Part shown: one piece after another, positions 46,316 through 58,576 of the stretch
How positions within the stretch are numbered: position 1 is the stretch's first letter
Layout: the number at the start of each line of letters is the position of its first letter
Assembly (NCBI GenBank): GCA_003508835.1
Contig: PUFA01000092.1
Span: forward strand, 2,232,001-2,296,000
Direction: 5' to 3'
Source of the DNA: Eonycteris spelaea
Taxonomy: Eukaryota; Chordata; Mammalia; Chiroptera; Pteropodidae
Length of the DNA: 64,000 nt
Position numbers and translations under genes: made by a program
Notes under the pieces: model-generated
What the model saw: only the letters and a program-made list of their open reading frames with translations
The model's database searches: none
What the model was told of the DNA's origin: nothing

Positions 46316-48868
46316 TTAAAAATTTAATTAAAAAACATGCATCTTAAGTTCATACTGCTATTTCCTATTATAACTTTAGTTGCAAGTTTTTATTTAAATT
46401 AATTGATTTTATATTTGTATCTCTTTCTTGTAAACCATAAATCTTGTTTTCTAATGATAAATAATAATTATTTGCTTGCCTCAGCTATACACACACACAC
46501 ACACACATATATGTATGTATGTATGTATATATACATGACAATTGAAAAATGTCATTTTAAGTAATAATCTTCCAGTTCTTCAGAAACTATTCCATTATTG
46601 CTATTCTCCTGAACATTCTCACCAACTACAAACAAACAAATCACTAATTAGGGACTTTAGAATCAAGGACACTGAGTCTATAATGTCTCTCTGATAGAAC
46701 ATTAAACCTTGATTACTGTCCTTGGTTATATTCCAGAAGCCACAATGGCGTTAGGCCATTAGGAAGAAAAAGGCAGTGCCAGGTGAGCTCTTCACACTCA
46801 TGGAATTCATAATTATAGTTTTATCTTTGCTTAGTGTGTGTACTATTTCTATTTTACCAAGTGTCCTTTTTGTTCAAATTATTTCACATTCTTTTGTTTG
46901 CGTTAGCTTATTAAGTTGTTTTTTTTTTTCACTACAAAACCTATGAAGAGAATAAATAATTTTACGTTCTCAAGCCAAAGCATTATTTTTCAATGTAGTA
47001 TATACTGGAATTCACAAATCTAGGCAAGATGTTCTGTTCAGCCATCCCAGGCCCATTATCTTTACGTTAGGTGATTTTTCTTTTTTGCGTGATTTTGAAT
47101 TAGCAGTTATATAACCAAAGAGGATGATTACTGCTTAATTTTGGGGACCGTCATTATAAAATTAGCAATCTGTCTCACTGCTTCACAACTGAGCATTTTT
47201 GTTTTGTTTCCTAAGGGAGAAAACAAAATCTCAAATGTGTTTAGTACTGTCATATCGTCAACATTCTATTCATCTATTCATGAGAGAGGATAACCGATTT
47301 GGTATAACCTAACTCAATTCTGACTTTCTGGTAATTAAATGTTTAGTCTTAGATAAAGTTTTTATTAGTATGATTTCATTGTGCCTCTTTCTTTATAGGC
47401 TACAAATAAACCTTTAGAGGGGCTTTGTTACTACTGGAGAAGAGCAATAATATAAACATCAAATGAATGATTCCCTTGTTTTATGACTTTTATTTCAACA
47501 TTACTTTCTAAAGTATATTGGAGAAATGTTTATGTATATTTCTTTACAAGAGAATTAGCTTTATTAATTATAATGTTAAAATATATTTTTAAATTTTATT
47601 TTGTTAATCCAAGTAAGAGCTTCTCTTTTTTTGTTGTTGTGGTAGCAAAATAGATATATCATTGTTTTCAAAACACTGGATAAACTAATTATCCAGAGGG
47701 TATTACTAGAATAAATGAGGGTGGTACCAATGGGATGCAGGTAAAAGTAGGGAGGATTTTATTTTAATAGGGAATCAAATGTCTAAATTGCTCCAAAATG
47801 GAACTTCAGTTTTCAAATTTAAGATAGTAACCACTTGTGGAAGAACTTACCAGATTGCACACTTCAGATCATGTGATCTTAGCAAAAAATATGCACTGCT
47901 TATTTCTGAGACTAATCAATCTTGGAAAAACTAAATTCTTTTAAATAAATGTCCAGGATTGTCAACAGCTTTCCTTCATTTTATATGTTTTAAAACATTT
48001 TTTGTTAGACATTAAGTGCTGCTCTGGGTTATATAATCAACTCTTAAAAACAAAATGACATTCTGTAAATGAGTCTGACTAATACATTTTTTTTTTTAGA
48101 ATTGTGCAACATTTAAATATTTAATTTTTAGAAATAGATTATCTTTTTATTTTTACCTTATTAATACCATAGAGAACTTGAGGAAGAGAATATTCTTAAA
48201 AGCTTCTAGATTATGGATACAAATCTATAACATAATGGAAAATCACTATGATTCATTGTTGGAATGGGACATAGAAATATTGCTAGGGCCTTTTGAAAAT
48301 GGGATCCATTTTAGAGCCGTGAGTAGAGATGGGGGTGCAGTGAGGATGAAGTATTTCAGTTGCATGCCTGAATTAGACTGGGTAGGGCAATGAAACACAT
48401 TGGGATCAATAGAACCAGAGCTGGGTTCTATTGTAGAGATATCCCATAAAAGCAGAAAGCAGTGAGTGCTGGAAAGGAAAGCATATATACCATCTATTGG
48501 AAAAAGCTGAAGTTCATGTATCACCAGACCAGAAACAGATATACAATTATGGAGAGTTCTTAATTTCTCTGTCAGTGATTTCTCAGTGCTTATAATATAT
48601 TTACCATGGTAGTGATTATTTCAAAATACCAGGCTTAGAGATAACATGTATTTTTACTGAGAAGTGACTGATATTTAATCGTGGAAAATGCTATATAGAG
48701 TTTCATATTTTATGTGTGTATTTAGTAAATGGTTTATTTCATCATGTGAGAGTGATTGAATTAAACTTTTTTTTTTTTTGTCAGGCTTATGATTTTTTTT
48801 TTTTAATTAAGCCTACCAGGAACTTTTTTTCAGTGCTTTGGCATACTAGCTTCCCTGCCCACACCTTC
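46316..48868. other. Mostly unassigned, with microsatellite at 46488-46535
   Basis: Contains (AC)n/(ATGT)n at 46488-46535, a T run at 46918-46929 and T runs at 48089-48099 and 48769-48807. A small inverted repeat, aatagaacc ... ggttctatt, lies near 48408-48432. I see no gene. Confidence 0.45.
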
Positions 48869-48869
48869 T

Positions 48870-49680
48870 GAAAATCATCTTCAAATACATCTATAGATGC
48901 ATTGCTGAGTCAGTAAAAAATTAAGAGAAATTCTCAGAAGTCAAAAATACAGTGAAGAGCATAAATCCAGAGAGGTAAGAAAGCAAGCATCAGATCCCTG
49001 GCTGCTCGAGGGAAATCCACTTATTTATCACTAGATTTATGACCATCACTTTGATGGCTTGCTGGGGCTGTGGGGTCAAAAAGCAAAGCCTAGACCCCAT
49101 TACATGTCTGTAGTCTATTAGGGGACCCTTCAGATAAGGCCAGACCAGGAAAGTTGCATCTTCTGTTAAAGAGTGAATAGAATATAAGTACTCTCTGAAG
49201 AAGTTCTAGATGGAGAAAGAAAAATAAAATCTCCCTCGAGACCATCTAAATAAATTTTGACCCTCAAGAAGATGTGTGGTCAACCCAAGACTCTGGGTTG
49301 AAACTGAAGATCATCAAAAAAAACAGAAAATCTTATAAACACCAAGAGAGAAAAGACGGGATTAAATAGAGAAAACATTTAGAGCAACAGGCTACTAAGA
49401 AGACAGTGGAATAACATTTTCAAGATGTGGTGTGAAAACAAGTTTAACTCAGAATAATATAACTAATAATATAAATAAGAGGGAGATTAAAAAGACATTT
49501 TCAGAGAAATCCAAACTGAAGAGTTTACCACTAACAGCAACCCTTTATGAAAATCCCCTTACTAAAAATACTATTTACGCTAGAAGGCTAGAAAATGATC
49601 CTACAAGGAAGATTTATAACAGAAGAAAAGGTTAACAGACTATTTGGTAAAAATGGATAAATCTCAACAAACACCATCTG
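48870..49680 (+). mobile_element. Old L1 (L1ME-like) 3' region, sense
   Basis: Landmarks in order: gatcatcaaaaaaaacagaa, acaccaagagagaaaagacg, aagaagacagtggaataaca, a ttaaaaagacattttcagag block with aaatccaaactgaagag. These match the 3' part of L1ME/HAL1-type elements. Heavily diverged, so the 5' limit is uncertain. Confidence 0.55.
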
Positions 49681-49969
49681 CAAACCTGAAAAACAAAGAA
49701 TGATTTGTGGAGTAAGAAAAAAAGACCTAAATAAATGTTGGAAAATAGTAGCCTATACATCAATTTTGAGATATTAGAATTAAGTTGTATTGCTTGGGAG
49801 ATAAAAATTGCAATTTTAATTTTTAAGGGTTAAATATAAAATGCATTTAACATTTTATAGCAAACATTAAAATAACTTCCAAATTAGTAGAGAGATAGAA
49901 TAGAATCAGAAAAAAAATCAAATCAAAAGAATAGAAGAAAGGAGGAAGAAGAATATACATTTTATCATG

Positions 49970-50250
49970 ATTTGTCAAATATTATGACCTCTTGCTGAGG
50001 ATTATATCCCCTTGGTGTCAGACTTGGTCATGTAACTTGCTCTGACTAATGAAATGTCAGTGTAGAAGCTTCACGGGACAGGTTATGATTTGGCATTTCT
50101 TTCCTTGGCTGTGAGCCTTGGCAGAGGCTGCTTTCTGAATCCTGGAGAGAAAAGGACGTGGGGAACCACTACAAGTAATGGACTTGTAAAATGAGTGAGA
50201 AATCTTTGCTGTGATAAACCTCTGAGATAATTTAGGTTAATTCTTACCAG
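49970..50250 (+). mobile_element. Possible MaLR-type LTR fragment
   Basis: A ccccttggtgtcagacttgg block followed by tcatgtaacttgctctgact and aatgaaatgtcagtgtagaa resembles the 5' half of an MLT1-class LTR. The 3' half is not visible. Confidence 0.4.
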
Positions 50251-50294
50251 AAGAATAACCTCCTTATCCTTACTGATATGGGTAAATGATCTGT

Positions 50295-50400
50295 CATAAA
50301 GTTTGAGGCTAAAAGCTGTGTGACTCGGGCAAGTCATTTCATCTTTCTGGGTCTTAATTTCCTTTTCTGTAAAAAAAGTATTGGTATAGACAGGAAAATC
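50295..50400 (+). repeat. MIR SINE, sense
   Basis: tgtgtgactcgggcaagtca, then tttcatctttctgggtctta, then atttccttttctgtaaaaaa. This is the central MIR core. Confidence 0.75.
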
Positions 50401-50439
50401 TCACGGAGAGTTAAAGAGAAAAGGAAAATCAAAAAACAT

Positions 50440-50690
50440 GATACTATTTATGTTAACGAGACCTTCAAAATAACAACTATTTCAAATAACATATGTACAT
50501 ATCTGCACCTATACATATCTGTTTGTAAATGTAAAGGAAATAGTCCAGAAGTATACACACCAACTGTTAACAGTGGCTACTACGGAAAGATAATGAGATG
50601 GAGAGGAAAGTAAAGAGACTTAATTTTTATTGTATATATTTATTATTAGAACTTTTCATAATTGAGTTTTACATAATTGAGTTTCTGTCA
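50440..50690 (+). mobile_element. Old L1 3' end, sense
   Basis: aatagtccagaagtatacac, accaactgttaacagtggct, an atgagatggagaggaaag block, then cttaatttttattgtatata. This is the ordered terminus of an old L1 3' UTR. Confidence 0.5.
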
Positions 50691-53600
50691 CAAAATGAAA
50701 TGAGTTGCAGTGAAAATAAATGAATCCTAGAGATGAGAGAGAAAGAGAGGGAAAGATACCTTTCAGAAGAAAGATTTGAACTTGAGATACAACCAACAGT
50801 TTCACAGCTGAAGTTGAGATTTGGTGTCCAGACATTCTAAATAGGAACCGAGGCTACCACCTACATCGTTTCTGTAAATTTTGAGAAAGAGAGGCTGAAG
50901 TTCTCTAAGAAAAAAATATGAATATTCAGGAATCATTGGCAGACTGTCTCTGGAAATATTAAAAGAAAGAACACTTTTTTTTTCACAAAACAACATTATA
51001 GCCATTGGAAAACATTTTGAACTTAATATAACTATGCCAAAGAATCATCAAAGCCACAAAAATTACAATTAATTCAATATACGTTTCACGAGTACCACTA
51101 TAACTCAGGATAGTTCTGAGAGTACAGAAATTATTACTATCTAGTAACTGCTATTAAGGAACTTACAGTCTAAGAAAAAGACTCACATAATCAAATAATT
51201 GAAATTACAATAATTTGGTCCATGCTCAGCTTAAAAATTTTAGTTGGTTCTCAAAATAAAAACAAAATTTTATCTAAGAAAAGGCTATTATATAATTAAG
51301 GCACAAGATCTAATTTTTAGTTCATGCCATTGCAGTGTTTTTCAATAGTATCATTCTACATGTAGCTGAGATCATTGTGCTTTCAGAAAGAGCAAAATAG
51401 AATGGAAAGGTTATTGTAATTTTTTTCATAACTATTTCTATGATTGAATTTATGCACTTTAAACTGACCACAGAAAACAACAAAGCACAAAACTGAAACA
51501 GAGAACATATCTCTGCTTCTTGACATGACTTTTCTTTAGCTGTTTTCAATGCCCAAGTCAGTTAAATGTTCCTGTAAATATTGTGTACCTCCAGGCCATT
51601 CTGACAGTGAAAAATCAAATGATTATTTTGGGACACTTTGTCCTATTATTTTTTAATCCAATTTTTCTAAAATATAATTTAAGAGAAATCATCATACTGT
51701 GTTGATCTGCTTACTTCTCAGTAAGTCATTTATTCTCAAAGCTTTTCAATCTTACTTAGAAGAATTTTTATGAAAGTGATGGAAAAATATGCTTTAATGA
51801 GCTTACATTTCAGATACTTCTCTAAAAAGAACACCGATCAAAGCCTTTAAGTTACACCAAATTGAGTTATCTTCTAGGTCTTAAATATTGATAACTTGAG
51901 TTTCGCTGGTAATTGGTGGCAGTATAGAGAGGAAAGCAGTTATTTTGGATGTATACACATATAAAGATAACATGTATAAAGAAAAGACCTGTGAACTAAG
52001 AACAAAAGGTAAGGAAGTGAGTCTAGGAATAGAGTCATACTCAGTGGATTATTTTTAGAGGTGTGAGCAGGGTTAAAGGACTCAACACAGATATACCTAG
52101 GACTTAACAGAGTAACTGTTATCACAATAGGCTTAAAGAGCCACGGAAAAGTGTTTTTGGAGCTTCATGAGAATGGGAACCATGGAGAATGGGAATCCTT
52201 TTCAAAGAGCTGAAGCAAGATGGATACAGCTGCTGTGAAATCACAGTACTGAAAGCAGTGAGGGAGCTAGGGAAGAAGTACCCTTTTTCTGCCTTCTGAC
52301 CTCCTAGTCTTGCCCTCCCCTTCCCCGCCCTCTGCTGGCTATATCCAACTGCAGCTCCAAGATAAAGGAGCTCAGGTGATACAATCTGTAGTTCATCCCC
52401 TTGGGTCACAGACATGAAGAGAAGGGTGGAACATGAATGTCATTGGTGAGTTTTATATAGAACACCAGGAGAAGGATTATTTGTGCCCAGTACTCATAAT
52501 TAGTTCAAGTCTTAAGTGAGATTTTCTATGTTGAAGTTCTTTGTAAATATACATCTCTAGTAAAGTCAGATAGAATTCTAATACATTTCACTAGCCTATA
52601 AACCCCTCCACTGTCATCAAAGAATAGCTGGAAGGACTGTTTCTGCTCTTCTCCAGAGACTAAGTATTACACCCTTCCTTACATCTTTTCTTCTTCAAGA
52701 TTACTCTTGAGATTTATTCTGAACACATTTTAACTGGACATAAATATTAAGCATGAGAAGAGAACAGCTTATACTATGATTTGTCCTGTAATCACACCCC
52801 CATCGACAACTAGAAATGACCCTAATTGTAAATAGATACTATCACAAAATATCATTGGCTATATTGTGTTTTCTTCCTTTGATGCCTCCTGAAAATACAT
52901 TTCACAATGAAATAACCTCATAATATGTTATTTATCATCATCTTAGTTCTGCTATGAATTTTAGTCAGCTTAATAAAGATTTATATTTTATGAAAGCAAG
53001 TAGAGTGATGGCCTGAGAGAAAAAAGTACTGCTACAGAAGTGCTTTTAATGCCAGATTTTTTTCATACCAGTCCCTGATACAACCATTGCTTTTCTACCA
53101 TTGAGCCATGGCAAACCTGCTGGGCACTTGCATGAGCCCTGATCATGCTCCAATTCCCATCAGAGCCAGTTTTGGGGCTGTCTCTTAAGCATCTTCCAGA
53201 ACCAGTGCATAATGACAGCAATTTTTGGATGAACAATAAATAAATCAATAAAATTATTATTCTCTGTTGGCAAGTAATGAGAGCTACGATTTTATTTATA
53301 TATCTAAAATTTGAATTTGAGTGAATAGTATTCAAAACATAGTCATTTTATAGTGAAACCTTCCCATTTTTATTTACTTCTCCTACTCTCCAGTGCAACT
53401 GTATCCATGAGTTTAAGTCCTTGACCATCATCTGTGACCTGAATTGGCTGCCTGATTTCTCCACCAGATTCCTAGAATCTTGATTTGGATGTTGCACTAC
53501 TATGGCAGTTAATATACTTGAGGCTGCACAAGCTCTGAAGTTAACTTAAGCATTTATTATCTCAAATAAAAAATATACAGGAGAAAGTGGTTCTGGGGCT

Positions 53601-54442
53601 GATTTAGTAACTTAGAGAAATTCCTCTTGTTTCTCTTTCTATGAGTGAGAAAACCTTATTCAATAAGCTTCAGGTAGACTTTTCCTTATGTCTCATTGGC
53701 TAAAACTGGGTCATATGAACACTCTTAAACCAATCTTTGGCAAAGGAGTTTGGGGTTTTCTTGATTGGCTAAGATGAATTATGATTTTCACCTTCCCTGA
53801 ATACAAGGTTCCAGATTTCTGGGAAAAAAAAAAAAATCAGTAAAAGAAAGATGGAGAGAATCATTTTTGAATAGGTAAACAAAGGGTCTCCTAGACACAA
53901 GAACTGTTCTGATGCTTGCTGTACTGAATTCCACTGGTTTGGCAGACACTGAAGGATCCTTTTCTCTTCCATTGCAGTTCTCTTTTCTATCTTCATAATT
54001 ATAGAAATTGGAAAGTTAATTTCCACTTCGTTATTGCTGTGGGTAGCCACAGGACACATTTCTGGCAAGGAGCTATGAGCCCAAGTCTCTGAGGAAGACT
54101 GGCTGTTCTGCATAAGAAAAATTAAACTTTACTTGCATAAGGTGTTTATTTACCTTTTGCTCTTCAGTTTTTGTTCTTGTTCTCTAATTCTGCTCAGATA
54201 CAGATGCTTGACTGGAGGTGCAGGAGCCAGTTTGCAAATATGAGATTGAAAGCCCTTTCTAAGGATGGCAGAACAGAAAAAGGGTAGGATGAGCCTCTAG
54301 AGATGTCACTGAGCCTCCTTACCAGCCTTGGATTTCTGGCAAATAATTAAAAACCAAACAAATAAACAATAAAAATTATGTAATTATTTGAGCCATCATT
54401 TAAGTATCATAGGCAGTAGAACACAATTCCTAATTGGTATGT
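50691..54442. other. Long stretch with no assigned feature
   Basis: AT-rich with short simple repeats. I recognise no gene. The 97-codon (52122-52415) and 114-codon (53769-54113) minus-strand frames match nothing known to me; the latter crosses an A run. A short word at about 53091-53112 looks like a tRNA A box on the minus strand but has no B box. Confidence 0.35.
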
Positions 54443-54530
54443 TAGCTGTCTAGTTAGTCTGTCTGTCTGTCTACCTCCGATTGTAGCTGTCTAGTTTCTG
54501 TCTGTCTGTCTGTCTATTTATTTATTTGTA
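54443..54530. repeat. Tandem duplication of a (GTCT)n-bearing unit
   Basis: tagctgtctagtt followed by (gtct)n occurs at 54443 and again at 54484, a period of about 41 bases, ending in (ttta)n. Confidence 0.85.
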
Positions 54531-54689
54531 GTGATTGAACTGGTTCGTTTTTATGGTACCCTATAAAACATGCACTTGTATTTTTAAAGCGTGGCCTGTT
54601 GTTTATCTTGTTGGAAGCAAAACTAATAGTTTCTAAAATGTAATTTTTAGAGAAATGCTGATCATTTCTCTGCTCAACACACTTATTAA

Positions 54690-54990
54690 GATAAATGGCA
54701 TCCAGGATTTCTATCTGTGGCTCTTGCCTAGGTGTCCAGATTTTATTTCTTACTTTCTTCCTACTTATACAGCAATCATGTCCAATTAACTTCCATCAAC
54801 CATATTCTCTGTTTTCCTTCTTGCTACTTTTCTTATTCATGTTCTTTTCTTTGCCTAGACTATCTTTTAATGTTTTCTCTAATTGTCAATTTAAAAAAAT
54901 TTTTATGACATAATTGAAGTCTTTTAGTGCTTAGAAAAATTGTCCTGCACACAGCAAGTGCTCAGAAATAAAAGTGCTTAGCTTTTATTA
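54690..54990 (+). repeat. L2 LINE 3' end
   Basis: A tgttcttttctttgcctaga block, then ttgtcctgcacacagcaagt and a gctcagaaataaaagtgctt tail. Diverged L2 order. Confidence 0.45.
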
Positions 54991-55379
54991 CTTTTCCTCT
55001 CTTACGTTATGTAAAACATACTTAATTGAATATAAATTGTAATATTTAAAAATAGTTATTTTCATGCAATTACTTTCCGCAGAAGATTTTATTTAAAGTT
55101 AGACTTGACCCTCATCATAGGTGTTTAGTTATAAGTTGTACTCTCCTTAGCTTGACTTAAATTTTATGTCATAACTACTATCAGTTCTTGTTTTGGGAGG
55201 ATTGATAAAACTAATCCATAATGTGGGACTCATAGGCAGGTAAGGAATGAGTCTTATGTCACTCCTCACACAAATATATGTATGCATCCACATTTGGTTT
55301 AACTTGGGCCATCTGTAGGATTAAATTTTCTAAGACTCTTCCTATCACCTATTAACTTACTTTCAAAATTTAATGAAGT

Positions 55380-57030
55380 GAGATAAATAGGCTTATAACT
55401 ATTCAAGAATTAAATCAATAATTAATAACTCTCTAAAACAGAAAGTACCAGGCCCAAATAGGTTCACTGGTGAAGTCTACCAAATATTTCATAAAGGAAT
55501 TATACCAATTCTCTACAATTTTTTTTTTGAAAATAGAAACAGAGATAATACTTTCTAACTCATTCTATGAGCCCAGCATTACCAAACCAGGAAAAGACAT
55601 TATAAGAAAACTATAGACCAATATCAGTACATACAGGAAAAGCATTGGACAAAAACCCAACATCCATTCATGGTAAAAATCTTCAGTAAACAAAAGAAGA
55701 TAGGGAAAATTTCTCAACTTGATAAAGAATATTTTTGAAAACCTATAACTAACATCATACTTAATGCTAAGAAGGTTGACTCTCACTAAAATAAAAGACA
55801 AGACAAGGATGTCCCCTCTTGCCACTGTTTAAAAATTTTTTTTTTATTTTAAAAGAAATTTTAAGGAGAGTGGAAATTTTTTTTTTTCATTATACTAAAA
55901 TATACAAAAAAGGGGGGATGACATAAGAAAATATCACTGTGAATTCAGGTTCTCTTGCATCACTTGCTACTGAAAGTGTGAATGTTATCATACTTATAGC
56001 AGAACCCCAAACGTAGAGGTTCTCTGAACCACTATGTAATATATAAATGTGAGGTTCTGTCTGAAGCTTTTACTTCCCTTGCTGGAGTATCCATAGCTTT
56101 TGCCATCCTCCTGGGCTGATCCTGCCTCTCACTGGCTGCTTGCCTTTTTGCTATGCCCTTCACAGATTTTCATCTCTGTCTTGCAGAATAACTCTTTTCA
56201 CTTTTCTTGCACCAGCTCTTAGATATGAATCTAACATTAGAGCTGTTGGACACAGTTCTTTCCTTTATAATTTTTGCTACTGTTTTTCAACATTGTGCTG
56301 GAAGTCAGCCAATGCAGTAAAACACAAAAAGGAAATAAAAGATATGCAGATAGGGAAGGAAGATATAAAACTGTCTTTGTTCGTGGATAACATGATCATT
56401 TATGTAGAAATTCTAAAATAATTGACCAAAACAAAAAAACTCCTAGAACTAATAAGTGATTATAGCAGGATTGTAGGATACAAGGTTAATATACAAAGGT
56501 CAGTCACTTTCCTATATACCAGCACTGAAAGAAATGGAATTTGAAATTAACAAACAATATCATTTACATTAACACCACGTCCCCCAAATGAAATACTTAG
56601 GTATAAATCTAAAAAGTATATAAGATTGATATGAGGAAAACTACAAAACTCTGATGGAAGATTAAAGAAGACCTAAATAAATGGAGAGAAATTCCATGTT
56701 CATGAGTAGGAAGACTCTATACTGTTGAGATATCAGTTCTTCCAACTTGATTTATAAATTCAATGCAATCTCTATCAAAATCCTAGGAAGTTATTTGTGG
56801 ATACTGACAAACTGATTCTAACGTTTATATGGAGAGGCAAAAGACCAAGAATAGCCAATATAATACTGAGGAGGAAGAACAATTTGGAAGACTACTTGAC
56901 TTCAGGCTTACCTGTAGAGCTACAGTAATCAAGGCAGTGCGGTATTGATGAAAGGACAGATAAAAAGATCAATGGAAAAGAATAGAGAGCCCAGAAATAG
57001 ACTCCCATAAGTATAGTTAACTGATTTTAG
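55380..57030 (+). mobile_element. L1 ORF2 fragment (RT domain onward), broken and interrupted
   Basis: Reading in L1 order: ccaggcccaaataggttcac (55450), gcattaccaaaccaggaaaa (55575), caatatcagtacatacagga (55618), gcatcatttagc-like then atgtcccctcttgccactg (55809). After an insertion it continues ttttcaacattgtgctggaa (56284), ctgtctttgttcgtggataa (56371), tcaatgcaatctctatcaaa (56759) and agagagcccagaaatagact (56983). These blocks encode the reverse transcriptase domain and the region after it. It stops abruptly at about 57030. Frames are broken by many stops. A 443-bp retrocopy interrupts it at 55831-56273. Confidence 0.8.
55819..56285 (-). mobile_element. Unidentified antisense retrocopy inside L1 ORF2, 12-bp TSD
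   Basis: The L1 reading is interrupted after ttgccactgttt (55819-55830) and resumes after ttgctactgttt (56274-56285). These are direct repeats with one transition. The 443-bp insert (55831-56273) begins on the plus strand with long T-rich tracts; on the minus strand these are an AATAAA signal followed by an A tail. It is therefore a copy of a polyadenylated RNA, retroposed on the minus strand. The body is less AT-rich than its surroundings and resembles no L1, SINE or LTR I know. Minus-strand frames are short (one has the character S-Y-G-Y-S-S-K-G-S) and I cannot identify the parent gene. It is probably a 3' UTR or a non-coding RNA. Confidence 0.7.
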
Positions 57031-57840
57031 ACTCACTGTTTGGCTTACATTAGCATTCTGGTCTTTGGCTGTTTGGCGAATGGTCCATTGAGATAGAGTC
57101 AATACCCAGTTATCATTAGCTTTGTGTTTCCCATTAGCTGTTTTCCTGAATGCTTGTGTGATAGTCAGAGGGTTTCCTGATATGATCCAGTCATTCTTGG
57201 TCATAAGTGTTCCAAGTGCTGAGCAGAAAGACGGAATTTGGAGAGCTCTAGAAGGAGTCTTTGTATCCCTATCTTATTTGTAAGCATCATTGTAGTCCTG
57301 ATCTACACTATGTGGGAGAGTAAAAATTACTTTTCCTTCTACCTTTCTAAGTTCTTTTGGCTGGATTAATAATCAAGTTAACATGAGGTAGATTAACAGA
57401 AGGCAGTCTAAATTTAATATGCATGTGCACACAGGGTTCCATGAAAATATGAGACCCAAGGACACTTTGAACAGTTTAGGATTATGGAGCTAAGGTAAAG
57501 GGGGCTTGTGGTTTGAGAAAGTTGAGAAAGTTTCCCTATCTTCCTTGTTTACTAGATTTTTATCATAAATGGATATTGGATTTTTGTCCAATGCTTTTCC
57601 TGTACCTATTGATATTGGTCTATAGTTTTCTAAAGGCAGGAAGGTAATTCACATGCAGATGGAAAAGCAAATGTTTGGTTAACAATGAGACACAGAGAAG
57701 ACTTTGATCAAATGGGTCTTGTTAAGTTCCTCTCTGCCTGTCACACATACAAGGTCATATTAAACTACACTTATCTGTGATGGTATCTCCCTTCTTGGGA
57801 AGGTCTCTATCTAAATTCCTTTTAGGCATTTACTGGTAAG
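57031..57840. repeat. Unassigned repeat-like block, split by an inverted L1 fragment
   Basis: Segments such as aaggcagtctaaatttaata-like (57400-57420), gacccaaggacactttgaac (57451) and ttggttaacaatgagacaca (57675) have the feel of a dispersed LTR or internal ERV repeat. The minus strand is open at 56929-57204, but the product is not recognised. An L1 fragment lies at 57513-57631. Confidence 0.35.
57513..57631 (-). mobile_element. Short inverted L1 ORF2 fragment
   Basis: The reverse complement (agaaaactatagaccaatat, then acaggaaaagcattggacaa, then gaagatagggaaactttctc) aligns over about 120 bases with the sense L1 at 55599-55725, differing at scattered positions. It lies about 1.9 kb away in opposite orientation. 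Confidence 0.8.
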
Positions 57841-58200
57841 GTAAATATTCCCCGCCACGCCCCCACTCCCACCCCCAGCCTTTTGCTTCTTAATAACCAG
57901 CTTAAAATAGTCAATATCTCAAAAGGAATATTTTGGAGTGGCAAATTCTATTTCCCCTCACCTAATAGCCTTGGTTATCTGGAGAAACATTTCTTACCAT
58001 TTAGTCTAGATCCAGAATATTTTCTCACTTCTGTGAACAACAGAGATTTGGAAATATTAGAAAGGAGATACTGCTGATTGATTTTGTTGTCCTACAGTCT
58101 TTGATATCAGGTCCAATTATATTCAGCGTGTTGGACAAACCCATAGGTTATATACGAAAGGGCTTCATGAAATTTTTTTCTCCTGGAATTAGACATTTTT
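57841..58200. other. Unassigned, with C-rich tract
   Basis: A C-rich ccccgccacgcccccactcc tract lies at 57851-57870. No gene recognised. Confidence 0.4.
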
Positions 58201-58337
58201 CTTTTCCTTTTTTTCTCTTTTCTCTTTATTTTTCCCCTTCTATGTTTTCCTTCCCTTCCCTTCCCTTCCCTTCCCTTCCCTTCCCTTCCCTTCCCTTCCC
58301 TTTTTCTTCCCTCCCTCCATCCATCCCTCCCTTCTAT
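58201..58337. repeat. Polypyrimidine region with (TTCCC)n
   Basis: T/C-only sequence; about ten perfect TTCCC units at 58251-58300, then ctccctccatccatccctcc. Open frames through it encode Phe-Pro-Ser-Leu repeats and are not genes. Confidence 0.95.
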
Positions 58338-58437
58338 ATGTCTGGGGTGTGACTACCTACTATAGCCTGCTAAGTTAGGAATTTACAATCAATTTACAAT
58401 CAGATCATCCTGTGAGGTCACTTTCCATAGAACACTT

Positions 58438-58462
58438 TTTTTTTTTTTTTTTTTTTTTTTTT
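58438..58462. repeat. Poly-T run
   Basis: About 25 T in a row, followed by non-repetitive sequence. A perfect 9-bp hairpin, gaaggttgc-caaaa-gcaaccttc, follows at 58519-58541. Confidence 0.9.
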
Positions 58463-58576
58463 GGTCCACAGAGAAGTCATATAATCCTGATCTTTCATCA
58501 TAAAATTATCATTCGTGGGAAGGTTGCCAAAAGCAACCTTCATCACTGTATGGGTAGTTGTGCTAGATAACACTTT

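Noticed and set aside
53060..53160. tRNA-like or SINE-like promoter on the minus strand (an A-box-like tggctcaatgg)
   Set aside because: No B box at the right distance, no cloverleaf, and no A tail or direct repeats found.
53769..54113. 114-codon minus-strand frame as a possible gene
   Set aside because: Crosses an A run, gives a low-complexity hydrophobic stretch, and shows no family signature.
55380..57640. Twin-priming inversion of a single L1 insertion
   Set aside because: The inverted piece repeats a segment still present in the sense part. Twin priming divides the element and does not duplicate 120 bases of it.
58251..58300. Interstitial telomere or satellite block
   Set aside because: The unit is TTCCC, not TTAGGG, and is only about ten copies; it is an ordinary microsatellite.
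58101..58352. Open frame with Phe-Pro-Ser-Leu repeats
   Set aside because: Simply the translation of the (TTCCC)n microsatellite.
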